The notes beneath the pieces were generated by a model. It saw only the letters and a program-made list of their open reading frames with translations. It was not told the DNA's origin and ran no database searches. From Streptomyces mirabilis (GTDB lineage Bacteria; Actinomycetota; Actinomycetes; Streptomycetales; Streptomycetaceae): a DNA stretch of 64,000 nucleotides. Each line of letters opens with the position of its first letter. The stretch's first letter is position 1. The DNA lies in contig NZ_JBCJKP010000001.1 of assembly GCF_039503195.1 (NCBI RefSeq), positions 6,820,001 to 6,884,000 on the forward strand, in the 5' to 3' direction. Below, piece by piece: positions 54,041 through 62,098 of this stretch. The translations under genes were made by a program, and so were the position numbers.

Positions 54041-55129
54041 TTAAACAGCAGCGACGCCGGCACCCCACAAAGACATCTGTACCGGTTCGGAGTCGCCTGG
54101 TGTCTGACTTCCGGACAGGGCTGACTTGATGCTTTGCCCGATCGCTTGTGCGAGCAAGGGTGGGACCGCATTACCGATCAGCCTTGCGCCTTCTTCTCGA
54201 TTTCCAAGGAAAACGAAATCATCCGGAAATGACTGGAGGCGCGCTCCCTCGCGAAGAGTGATAGTCCGATGCTCTTCCGGGTGGCCGAACTTGCCGCGGG
54301 TGAAGCTGTCGAACCGCGCCGTAATCGTCACCGCTGGCTCATCCCACGAGAGGCGTCCGTAGGTGTCTAGATGACGATGGTTGCCCTGGTGGCACGCAAG
54401 CTGGAGGTGCTTAGGAAGGTACTCTCGGCCGCCCCCAGGGGGGACGTGTTTGATCCGTTCGATGTTGAGGTCACTCAGCCTAGCTTCCCTGTAGTGGTTC
54501 GCTATTGATGGATGACTAGACCCATCTTCTGGTGGCGACGGAAGATCCCGGATGGCGTCCCCCACTGTGCGTGGAGATTGGGTAATCGCTGCAGGCCAAG
54601 AGAAATGCGTGCCGGCGGGAAGTCCTACTAGAAATGCTCTCCGACGTTTTTGGGGAACGCCATATTGAGAAGCATCAAGAATTGTCGCGTGAACCTGAAA
54701 ACCTAGGTCCTGTGCGGCCTCTTCCACGGCCCGCAAAATGTGCTTCCCGCGCACGCTCTGGATGGCAGCGACGTTTTCCATAAGGAATGCACGAGGACGC
54801 ATCTCTTCGAGCCAGTCGAGATATCGAAGAACGAGAAGATTCCTTGGGTCCTCTCGCTCTCCTCTACGCTGAAGGGAAAAGCCTTGGCAAGGAGGACCGC
54901 CAGCAAGCAAATCCACTTCGCCGCGCTTTAGTCCAGCAAGGTCGAGAAGCTCACTCCCGCTGGTAGTAGCGGCATCGAGTGTTTCGGCACGGCATGACAG
55001 ATTCTTGCGATGCGTGTCTATGGCGACCTGGCTGTTATCGAAAGCCAATCGAACCGAATACCCGGCGCGGGTAAGCCCTAGGCTGAGTCCACCTGCGCCA
55101 GCAAATGCGTCAATTGCATTAAGCGTCAC
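54041..55129 (-). CDS. DNA (cytosine-5) methyltransferase, second of the pair
   Basis: 362 residues. Motif I DAFAGAGGLSLGL, motif IV GGPPCQGFS (about 80) with the catalytic Cys, motif VI MENVAAI (about 118), motif VIII QKRRRAFLVG, and motif X GNAVPPLLAQA. It is complete. The GTG start overlaps the previous methyltransferase stop by 4 bp (GTGA), so the two are made together. Together with the McrB/McrC-like genes this gives the LlaJI/BsuMI layout: two m5C methyltransferases, probably for the two strands of an asymmetric site. It is the last gene of the leftward operon. Confidence 0.92.
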   Translation of the reverse strand: MTLNAIDAFAGAGGLSLGLTRAGYSVRLAFDNSQVAIDTHRKNLSCRAETLDAATTSGSELLDLAGLKRGEVDLLAGGPPCQGFSLQRRGEREDPRNLLVLRYLDWLEEMRPRAFLMENVAAIQSVRGKHILRAVEEAAQDLGFQVHATILDASQYGVPQKRRRAFLVGLPAGTHFSWPAAITQSPRTVGDAIRDLPSPPEDGSSHPSIANHYREARLSDLNIERIKHVPPGGGREYLPKHLQLACHQGNHRHLDTYGRLSWDEPAVTITARFDSFTRGKFGHPEEHRTITLREGARLQSFPDDFVFLGNREEGARLIGNAVPPLLAQAIGQSIKSALSGSQTPGDSEPVQMSLWGAGVAAV

Positions 55130-56292
55130 TGGGTCAGCAACCCTCCGCGCCTGCGGATGCCGGGGATCAGCACCGAGAAGCTACTACCAACTGGCTTGTC
55201 GGCCACCTCAAAGAGTCCTACCTCGGATTCCACGGGCGGCATGCCCGCTGCGATGTGTTCACCGAAAGCCTGAGCGGCTAGCGGAGGCACCGCATTTCCG
55301 ATCTGCTTGTAGCGGTCGTCGAAAGGCCCCTTGAACTGCCACGTCGCGGGGAATGTCTGCAGAAGCCCGGCTTCTCTTGCTGTCAAACCACGGTCCTGCT
55401 CAGGATGAGCGAATCGCCCACAGCTAGGAGTTCGGCATCGAGCAGTGATGGTAGGTGCCGGGCCGGACCAAGGGAGACGCCCGTACACATCGGTATACCC
55501 ACCGTGGGACCCACGTGTGCGATCCAAGCACTCCGGACCGACCCCCGGTGGACGCGAGCCGCCATCATGAGGGACTTGCTTCAGAATCTCGATCGTGGAT
55601 GGCCGGTGACGCGACGTGACGTGCATCGGATCATCAGGATTCGCCTCGCCGCTGGAAATATGGGGCAGTTGGCCAATCCATTCCTTGACGGTGGCGAACG
55701 TCTCTGGCGTGTTTCGAACCGAAGGAAACGTTGGCATTTGATGCAGAGACGCCAACACTACGGTCCGGAAGCGTTCTTGTGGAACACCAAGCTGAGCCAT
55801 ATTCATGATCCGCGCTCGAACGCGGTAGCCAGCTTTCTCCAGCTTCGAACGAAATTCGTCGAACAAATCCCATGAGCGAGCCGAGACAAGGTCAGCGACA
55901 TTCTCGACCATAACGACATCTGGCTTGAGTGTGACCGCCAAATCGCCGAATACGCTGAAGAGTTGGTTTCGCCCCTTGCGGTCGCCACGTGTTTTGACGT
56001 GTGACGAGAAGCCCTGGCACGGCGGTCCTCCAGAGAGGAGGAAGGGTCGGGCTCCGACTGACTCGCGGATCTGGGCGGCCCACGAACGCCGAGCGGCAGG
56101 GTCCTGCAGTGTCAGCAGGTCCATATCGTCCGGTGTGTGGCCGATGTTGGCAGCGTAAGTAGCGTTGGCCCAACGGTCGTTGTCAGCGGCGTAGACCGCC
56201 TCAAACTGGCCTGTTGCTGCCAGGCCGGCCGACATGCCGCCACAACCGCTGAAGAGGTCGGCGTATGCCCAACCGGGTTCACCCTTGTCCAT
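55126..56292 (-). CDS. DNA (cytosine-5) methyltransferase, first of the pair
   Basis: 388 residues from the ATG giving MDKGEPGWAYADLF, which has AGGA ten bases upstream. Starts at 56352, 56382 or 56421 are possible and would leave only 24 bp to the McrC-like stop. Motif I YADLFSGCGGMSAGL, motif IV GGPPCQGFSSH (about 90), motif VI VENVADL, and motif X GNAVPPLAAQAFG. It differs clearly from the other methyltransferase, especially in the target-recognition region between motifs VIII and IX. A recognition site of its own, or the opposite strand of a shared one, is therefore likely. Confidence 0.9.
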   Translation of the reverse strand: MDKGEPGWAYADLFSGCGGMSAGLAATGQFEAVYAADNDRWANATYAANIGHTPDDMDLLTLQDPAARRSWAAQIRESVGARPFLLSGGPPCQGFSSHVKTRGDRKGRNQLFSVFGDLAVTLKPDVVMVENVADLVSARSWDLFDEFRSKLEKAGYRVRARIMNMAQLGVPQERFRTVVLASLHQMPTFPSVRNTPETFATVKEWIGQLPHISSGEANPDDPMHVTSRHRPSTIEILKQVPHDGGSRPPGVGPECLDRTRGSHGGYTDVYGRLPWSGPAPTITARCRTPSCGRFAHPEQDRGLTAREAGLLQTFPATWQFKGPFDDRYKQIGNAVPPLAAQAFGEHIAAGMPPVESEVGLFEVADKPVGSSFSVLIPGIRRRGGLLTQ

Positions 56293-56444
56293 GGGATAGA
56301 TCCTAAGAGCTCGGTCTGACAGCGCGGTCTCTGGCGCACCATCCGAGACCATCGGACCTCGAGGGTGAGCCGGTACAGCCATGGGGACATGACGGTGTGT
56401 TGTGAACACAGCATGCCTCACCGATCATCCCGACGTGAGCTAAA

Positions 56445-57638
56445 TCACTGCGCTAGTCTCGCGGTCCACTGACCGATCAGGTCGCTCATCACGTCTGCTC
56501 GTGTGGGATCCACTGCGATGACATCCACAGAGCACCCCGTGCTGATACGGCCTAGTCTGCGGATGCCTGGCGGGCCATGCAGAGCTGGCGCTACGAGTGC
56601 AGCAGCGTCGGCCGAGAAGGCTCCAGCGTGAGAGATCAGCTGATATATAGCGTCTTCGGTGACCTTTTCTCCTGACTTCCTATACTTAGCATCAAGTAGT
56701 CCGGTCCTAGTTGCGCCACGGATGACGATGTCTGGATCGGCTCTTTTGGCTACAGGTGCTGGTTCTCCCTCCATTGCGTGAAACAAGGGAATTTTCTGAG
56801 ATTTCCCGTCCGTCACCGTACAGTCGGTGGGAATCGAAGTCCGGCAGATAGTGCGCACGGCTTCTTCGAAGATTCGGTCAATGTTCACCCAAGCACTAAA
56901 CGGCGAATTTCCTGTATTTCGGAAGTTGAACGGCACGCCGCGGATCAGAGTCCTTGCTACTTGCAGGGTCTCTTTCAGGCTTGCGCTGATGTTAGGAGGA
57001 GGAGATGTAAGTGTTGGCTCGAGAAGCATTTTTGCTCCCGAAAGCATTTGGATGCATCGCTGTACTGCCACTCTTTCCTCGTCGTGCTTATTCAGCAGAT
57101 GCTCGGCCCGGATGCAAGCAGCCAGAAGGTACCTGTTTATCTCTGTATCTTCGGTTAGATTGCGGTAGCGTATTGCCAGCAGGTCGTGTCGCCCGCGACT
57201 CCACAAATTGCGGACCGTCTCGCCGACATGGATCTTGCCTCTGACGCGATTACTGTAGGCAGAGGTTGCGGTGTACTGCTTCTGCGGTCCTAGCGCCAAC
57301 TCCCTCTCGATCATTTCGGAGAATGCTCGTGCAACGGAAGCGAGTGGAGGCAGCGTCGAACCGGGTTGGGCTGCTTGTGAGGATTGCCGCCGGCCGCTGG
57401 AGGAAAGACTGAGACACGCGTCGACAGTTCCAGGAATCATCTCTTCGATAGTAATAATGAGGTTTTCGTGGACGACGAGAGTGCCGGCGTAGGGGCCGAT
57501 CTCGAGGTCGTACCCGAAACGATTTGGCCTCACAGAAGCGACTCTTCCTTGAACCCAAGAAAGCTGAGAAAGCTCTTCGAAGGAGTATCCAACCTCTTCA
57601 TGCGTGAGTTGAACGCGTCCGTACGTGGTGGCTCTCAC
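56445..57638 (-). CDS. McrC-like restriction nuclease subunit
   Basis: 397 residues. The C-terminal third contains a PD-(D/E)xK nuclease: ADPDIVIRG then GLLDAKYRKSG (about 300-318) and AIYQLISHA. The N-terminal part has a beta-rich region (YDLEIGPYAGTLVV) followed by helices (YRNLTEDTEINRYLLAACI), as in McrC/LlaJI R2. It should be the endonuclease stimulated by the McrB-like subunit. The GTG start overlaps the mcrB-like stop by 4 bp, with GGAAG upstream. GC content is clearly lower than in the chromosome, a sign of recent transfer. Confidence 0.85.
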   Translation of the reverse strand: MRATTYGRVQLTHEEVGYSFEELSQLSWVQGRVASVRPNRFGYDLEIGPYAGTLVVHENLIITIEEMIPGTVDACLSLSSSGRRQSSQAAQPGSTLPPLASVARAFSEMIERELALGPQKQYTATSAYSNRVRGKIHVGETVRNLWSRGRHDLLAIRYRNLTEDTEINRYLLAACIRAEHLLNKHDEERVAVQRCIQMLSGAKMLLEPTLTSPPPNISASLKETLQVARTLIRGVPFNFRNTGNSPFSAWVNIDRIFEEAVRTICRTSIPTDCTVTDGKSQKIPLFHAMEGEPAPVAKRADPDIVIRGATRTGLLDAKYRKSGEKVTEDAIYQLISHAGAFSADAAALVAPALHGPPGIRRLGRISTGCSVDVIAVDPTRADVMSDLIGQWTARLAQ

Positions 57639-59350
57639 ATCTCTTCCTTGGTTGCCCCGTTATAGGTCGCGTTTCTCCAGACGTAACCATTCTCGATCTT
57701 TTCCGGATTGGGGTATGTTGTGATACCGCCCCGGCGAAGGAAGTATCGTAGGGATTCGTTCCAAAGATCGTGCAGGTCATGTTCGTCGCGCATGCCAACG
57801 AATAGACCATGCCCGAAGGGGGCATCTGCTGGCAGGCCCTCGAACCACTGCACTACTTGGCCTCGGAGGTCATTGGCCATTCCTGACTCGGTCAGGATTG
57901 CTTCGAGAGCATCGCGACTGGGCGGAATTTCAATCTGCCTCAGCCTTCTTACCAATGCGTCGTCCATGTTGATGACGCTTCGGTCGGCAGGATTCATCGT
58001 TGCTATGATCACCAGGTTTGGAGCGATGGATACCCGTTTATTCAGTCCGGGGACTAGGAATGGGCGGTTTCTGTACTCGATGTAGGTGAGGAGTTCGCCT
58101 AGGACATTGGCGACGTCGGCTCTGCTCAACTCGTCGACGATGAGAACGTGCGTCTTATCTGGAGACGCCAGAGCTGACTCGTTTATCTGTATAAGGGCCC
58201 CGGGTGAAGGCTCAAAACCGCCGCCGTCGCTGGGGGCGAGTCCGCCCACGAACTCCTCGTAAGTGAATGCGGCATGGAATTGCACGGTCAAAATGCGCGT
58301 AATGTCTCCTTCCGACAAGGCCATGGCAACTTCCTGCGCCACTCTTGTTTTTCCAGTCCCCGCTGGTCCGACGAGCGCCACGATCTGACGATCTCCATAG
58401 CGGCGGCATTTCTCGACGATGAGGTTTCGGAACTTATCGTCGGATTGCGCCAGAACGAGTGTTGGCTTTTCTGGCATTTTTCCAAGCCAACGCACGTACT
58501 CCCCTCGGTCTTCAAACTGACGTGGCGCGGAGGAAGCCTCAATCGTATCGTCGATTAGTGGGATGAATTCTGGGTTGAGGTAGCGGTAGCCATCCGGTCG
58601 ATCGCGATATTCAAGCAAGAGATTTTTGAAGGCTGCACGGGAGAACCATGTGTCTAGCCTGTCGGACTGATTGGCCCCCTTGTCGGGACGACGAGGACCG
58701 AGAAACCGATCCATGATTACAGTGTCGTTTGGATCGTAGCCAGCCTGCGTGCGAGCATCTGCAATCTTAGCGATTGCTGGATCGATTTCTGATTCTTTCA
58801 GGCAGGTCGTGAGACATCGCCCCATTTCTTCCCAATGTAGTTTGTTGTCTAGTTTTCTCATCGCACGCCAGATCGCCAACAAGGGCCTGATGTCGGTTCC
58901 CGGCGGATAAGAGTCCCGTGTGAGGGGATTTGCGAGTTGGTACCTGGCGAGGCTAGGGGCCACCATCTGGGCCAGCTGAGCGCGGTAAGTGCCATAGACC
59001 TGCTGGCTAAAGTCATCGATACGCTGGTATTGTTCATTCAGGAGATCTAGTAGGCTTCTGCCAATATCTGTAGACTCCAGCGCGCCGCTTTCTTCGTATA
59101 GCAGGCCGATTCCACGGAACAATGCCATGTATGTTCTGAAGCGCTGGTCTGCTTGATCTTGCAGTTCGGGCGCAACCTGCTTACTTCTGATCTGCAGATT
59201 TTTGCGCACTTCTTCGTAAGGCGGTGTCCAGCGAGTTCCCGATGAACTCAGCATCGCGTGAAGGGCGGCTGCACCTACATCAGCTGGACGTGCCGTGGCA
59301 CGTAGGTCTGGTACGACATCGCGTCCCGAAAGGTCCCAGTGTTCTTGCAT
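57635..59350 (-). CDS. McrB-like AAA+ GTPase restriction subunit
   Basis: 571 residues. A helical N-terminal region of about 280 residues gives no known DNA-binding motif. The AAA+ domain follows: Walker A VGPAGTGKTRVAQE (about 325), Walker B VLIVDELSRADV, and the GTPase-type signature MNPADRS (about 455) that marks McrB and its relatives, with sensor RRLRQIEIP. It should hydrolyse GTP to translocate along DNA and drive cleavage by the McrC-like partner. In type IV McrBC the N-terminus reads methylcytosine; here two adjacent m5C methyltransferases imply a LlaJI-like type II/IIB-style role in which methylation protects. No Shine-Dalgarno is seen at the ATG. Confidence 0.88.
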   Translation of the reverse strand: MQEHWDLSGRDVVPDLRATARPADVGAAALHAMLSSSGTRWTPPYEEVRKNLQIRSKQVAPELQDQADQRFRTYMALFRGIGLLYEESGALESTDIGRSLLDLLNEQYQRIDDFSQQVYGTYRAQLAQMVAPSLARYQLANPLTRDSYPPGTDIRPLLAIWRAMRKLDNKLHWEEMGRCLTTCLKESEIDPAIAKIADARTQAGYDPNDTVIMDRFLGPRRPDKGANQSDRLDTWFSRAAFKNLLLEYRDRPDGYRYLNPEFIPLIDDTIEASSAPRQFEDRGEYVRWLGKMPEKPTLVLAQSDDKFRNLIVEKCRRYGDRQIVALVGPAGTGKTRVAQEVAMALSEGDITRILTVQFHAAFTYEEFVGGLAPSDGGGFEPSPGALIQINESALASPDKTHVLIVDELSRADVANVLGELLTYIEYRNRPFLVPGLNKRVSIAPNLVIIATMNPADRSVINMDDALVRRLRQIEIPPSRDALEAILTESGMANDLRGQVVQWFEGLPADAPFGHGLFVGMRDEHDLHDLWNESLRYFLRRGGITTYPNPEKIENGYVWRNATYNGATKEEM

Positions 59351-59626
59351 GGAGGTAGGTTGCCATGCGGAGGATCTTCGTGTGGCGGGTTGCTGAGTAC
59401 CGAAGCCGTGAGCTGAACAGAGCGGCTTGCGCGGCTACTTCTACCTAGTAGTCGATGTTGGCGGCGAGTGATCACAGCTCTGCATGCGTCCGTCGCCCCC
59501 GGCAGCCTGTGGACCTGAGATAGCGGGTGGCCCCTGGCCTGGCTAGAGGAACGTGATCATGTATGCCCGCACGACCACAGAGCAGGCCAGCACCCCGCTA
59601 TTGACTCCAACGCACCACCTTGTCCG
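59351..59626. other. Spacer upstream of the restriction operon
   Basis: About 275 bp with no gene; it should contain the leftward promoter of the McrB-like operon. Nothing specific is recognised. Confidence 0.4.
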
Positions 59627-59776
59627 GCTCCCATCCCGTCTGCCGTCGGCCCACACACCGTGGAGCGGGCGTGGTTCAGGGCGTCAAGGTGGAGCGCGCC
59701 ACTGTACGAACGACCTTGACGCCCTGGGCCGCGTCCGCTCGGCTCTGCCTGGGTCGATGGCGGACGGGATGGGAGC
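59627..59776. repeat. 150-bp near-perfect palindrome
   Basis: Outer arms 59627-59652 and 59751-59776 pair over 26 bp with three mismatches (GCTCCCATCCCGTC at the outside). Inner arms 59677-59690 and 59713-59726 are a perfect 14-bp inverted repeat (CAGGGCGTCAAGGT). The intervening parts pair partially and the centre spans 22 bp. It is non-coding. It could be a mobile miniature element, a transfer or replication cis-site, or a paired terminator. Confidence 0.8.
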
Positions 59777-59970
59777 ACCCCGCGCACGCCACTGACCGGC
59801 CGGCACTCGCGAACGGCGTCCCCGCCATCTCGGAGCCTGAGCGCCCCCGCTGGAGGCATGTTCTGACCGGGGCACTCCGTGTCCAGGTCTCTACATGGGC
59901 CGTTGCTTGCTGCGGCCCCAGGGGCCGGCCCCGGCGCCGAAGGCGCAGAGGGGTCGGGCCCCAGGGGCCA
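59777..59970. other. Spacer between the palindrome and the regulator terminator
   Basis: No gene is recognised. GGGCC/GGCCC words near 59925-59960 form a GC-rich hairpin region that may add to termination. Confidence 0.4.
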
Positions 59971-59988
59971 GCCCGCGCTTGCGCGGGC
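59971..59988 (-). terminator. Hairpin terminator after the XRE regulator
   Basis: GCCCGCGC pairs with GCGCGGGC around a TT loop, 30 bases beyond the regulator stop codon. Confidence 0.65.
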
Positions 59989-60018
59989 ACTTGATGAGGT
60001 AGAGAAACCTGTAACAGG

Positions 60019-61257
60019 TCAGCTCACGCCGCATCGGTCGGCAAGCTCCCGGAGCGTATCGGGCACGCGTCGGCCCGATAGCTGAATTAGGTCGCGGATG
60101 ATCTCGCGGGCCAAGTGGTGATCGCGAATCTGCTCAGGCGCGAGGGTCTCAGCTTCCAAGAGCGCAGCGGTCGCCTCGCCGACGTGTCGGCGCTGCGCAT
60201 GGGCCCGTGCCACGTCGAGCAGGAAGCGCGCTTGACGTTCGGCTGAGAGCCCGCCGGCGTCGACTTCCGTCGCGATCTCCAATGCCAGTCCGGCATCCCC
60301 CAATTCCACGGCTGTGCTTACCGCGTGGAGCCTGACGTTTGTGGGGCCGAACTCAGTGTCGAAGTCGTTCCGGTCCTCGCCCAAGCGGGTGGCGATCTGT
60401 CCTGCCCGGTTGAGGTGAGCGTGTGTCCCGGGTCGGTTGCCCTCCCGTGCGTTGATCACGGCAAGCACAAGGTTCATGGCGCCGAGAAGTGACAGTTCCT
60501 CCGGTGGGCAGGCGGGGTCTTCTGTCCGTGGGTCCAAGACTTCAACCGCCGACTTTGCGGCTTGTTCGGCCTGGTCCATGTGCTGCTGCCGCATGAACGC
60601 GTGAGCCATGCGAAAGAGCCCGGCCACCACCTCCAGAGGCTGGCCAGCCATCTCGGCCGCTTGCAAGGCGCGGTCTGCGGCTACCCATGCGGCATCGGCC
60701 TGGTCCTGCCGGGTGAAGCTGGCGGCGGCTGCCTGGTAGCTCCGCGCCCTGAGTGAGTGCAGCTCGACGCGATCGGCTGCCGGCGCGTGGCGTACCGCGA
60801 CTTCGATGGCGGGGAGCAACTTGGCGAGGTGGTCGCTCAAGGCTGCAAAGCTCGACGCGTGCACGTACTCCCACGCTTGGTCAACGAGGTGGCGGAACTC
60901 GGCAAGCGCGGGCACAGGGGAACTCGGTCCGCGGTCGAACAGGCTGCCCAAGGCGGGATGGCCCGTGAGGGCGACGCGCAGGCCGTCTAGATCGTTGCTT
61001 TCCGGCTCGGGTGTGTGGTCCACGAGATCCGCCGGGGAGAGAGCAGCGTCGGGCCGAACCTCCCGTACCGAGACGCCCAGTGCATCAGCGAGGCCTTGGA
61101 GGATCGCCAGGCGTTCAACGGGCTGCACGCCGCGTTCGACTTGGGACACCCAGCTCTCAGACCGCCCCATGGCGGTGGCAAGGTCGGCTTGTGACATGCC
61201 TGCTGCCCGCCGCAGTTCTTTAATTCTCTGCCCGGTTGTGGGTGGGAGGGTGCTCAC
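60019..61257 (-). CDS. XRE-family helix-turn-helix regulator with TPR-like helices
   Basis: 412 residues from GTG (VSTLPPTTG). Residues 9-63 are the Xre HTH: RIKELRRAAGMSQADLATAMGRSESWVSQVERG. The remaining 350 residues are helical and Ala/Leu-rich with TPR-like repeats (AWVAADRALQAAEMAGQPLEVVAGLFRMA), a plan common in Streptomyces and its integrative elements. It overlaps the ABM gene by 4 bp (GTGA), so both come from one promoter in the divergent gap to the transfer genes. It probably binds the inverted repeat at 61624-61667 and controls transfer genes. Sure as XRE-TPR; its target is inferred. Confidence 0.88.
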   Translation of the reverse strand: MSTLPPTTGQRIKELRRAAGMSQADLATAMGRSESWVSQVERGVQPVERLAILQGLADALGVSVREVRPDAALSPADLVDHTPEPESNDLDGLRVALTGHPALGSLFDRGPSSPVPALAEFRHLVDQAWEYVHASSFAALSDHLAKLLPAIEVAVRHAPAADRVELHSLRARSYQAAAASFTRQDQADAAWVAADRALQAAEMAGQPLEVVAGLFRMAHAFMRQQHMDQAEQAAKSAVEVLDPRTEDPACPPEELSLLGAMNLVLAVINAREGNRPGTHAHLNRAGQIATRLGEDRNDFDTEFGPTNVRLHAVSTAVELGDAGLALEIATEVDAGGLSAERQARFLLDVARAHAQRRHVGEATAALLEAETLAPEQIRDHHLAREIIRDLIQLSGRRVPDTLRELADRCGVS

Positions 61258-61574
61258 TTCGTGGCCTCGCGCGGGTACTTGCCGGCGTACGGCTCAAGCC
61301 AGTCCACGTCAGTCTTCTCGACGTACCGCGTGCGCTCGCTCAGGAAGCGCAGCGTGTGCGGCTGGCGCTCGTGCTCGTCAAACGCTGCCCGATCAGCGTA
61401 GATCTCGAAGAAGATCCGCTCGTTGGGCGCCCCCTCGACTGTGTGGCAGGCGTAGACCAGCGTCCCCGGCTCGTGCGCCCGAATTCCCGCTTCGGTCTCC
61501 TTCACCAGGGCATCGAAAGCGTTCTCCATGCCTTTACGCAGGGTGAATCGGACAAAGAGAGCAAAGTTTGCCAT
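61254..61574 (-). CDS. Antibiotic-biosynthesis-monooxygenase (ABM) domain protein
   Basis: 106 residues from the ATG (MANFALFVRFTLRKG) with AAGGAGGAG upstream; a longer frame upstream is not supported. The ABM-type ferredoxin-like fold is recognised from VRFTLRKGMENAFDAL, YACHTVEGAPNERIFFEIYADRAAFDEH and the end WLEPYAGK. Such proteins are quinol monooxygenases or dimeric scavengers. Its place next to the regulator and transfer genes is typical of actinomycete integrative elements; why it is carried there is unknown. Confidence 0.82.
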   Translation of the reverse strand: MANFALFVRFTLRKGMENAFDALVKETEAGIRAHEPGTLVYACHTVEGAPNERIFFEIYADRAAFDEHERQPHTLRFLSERTRYVEKTDVDWLEPYAGKYPREATK

Positions 61575-61623
61575 AACTCCTCCTTCTTCCCGCGCCCAGT
61601 CTCGCAGAGTCAGAGTTTTGCTG

Positions 61624-61670
61624 CTAGTCGCAGGTTTTCTGTTGACCCGCAGAAAAACTGCGAGTAGCTT
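61624..61670 (+). promoter_or_regulatory. Promoter with an overlapping inverted-repeat operator
   Basis: Arms CTAGTCGCAGGTTTTCTG (61624-61641) and CAGAAAAACTGCGAGTAG (61650-61667) match at 16 of 18 positions. Between and over the right arm lie TTGACC (61642) and TAGCTT (61665) with 17-bp spacing, a good sigma-70-type promoter for the rightward genes. A repressor bound to the repeat would block it; the neighbouring XRE regulator is the obvious candidate. Confidence 0.65.
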
Positions 61671-61765
61671 CGGGAGTGTCAGAGAACAAGGCACCCCGGA
61701 CTGCGTGCCATCCGCCAAGATCACAACGCAGTCCGGGGCTCATCCCACAAGAGGAGAACTCCATA

Positions 61766-62095
61766 ATGCCGTCCTTCAAGATCGATGTTTCGACCGCTCT
61801 CGTGTTCGTGGCGACCGCGCCTGAACCGAAGGTGATCAACAAGGAGACCGGGCAGCTCGCGGTCGACAAGGTGACCAAGGCGACGCTCTACACCGTGGGC
61901 CTGCTGGTCTCCGACGAGGGTGAGGGCAACCTGTATCAGGTGGCCGTGCCGGAGACCGGCCTCCCGGAGGGGCTCGTGCCGGGTATCCCGGTGAAGGTGA
62001 TCGGCCTGAAAGCGCGGGACTGGGAGAACGAGTTCAACGGGCAGAAGCGGCACGGCATTTCGTTCCGCGCGGTGGCCGTGACGGCGGTGGCCTGA
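61766..62095 (+). CDS. Conserved small protein of Streptomyces integrative elements
   Basis: 109 residues from ATG with GAGGAGAA upstream. MPSFKIDVSTALVFVATAPEP, then KVTKATLYTVGLLV and GIPVKVIGLKARDWE. It is a compact beta-rich protein seen, from memory, just before the FtsK-like gene in pSAM2-type elements; its function is unknown. It starts the rightward operon and ends three bases before the translocase ATG. Confidence 0.75.
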   Translation: MPSFKIDVSTALVFVATAPEPKVINKETGQLAVDKVTKATLYTVGLLVSDEGEGNLYQVAVPETGLPEGLVPGIPVKVIGLKARDWENEFNGQKRHGISFRAVAVTAVA

Positions 62096-62098
62096 GCC

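Noticed and set aside
56445..59350. Classical type IV McrBC that cuts methylated DNA
   Set aside because: Two m5C methyltransferases in the same operon would produce its substrate; the LlaJI/BsuMI type explains the set better.
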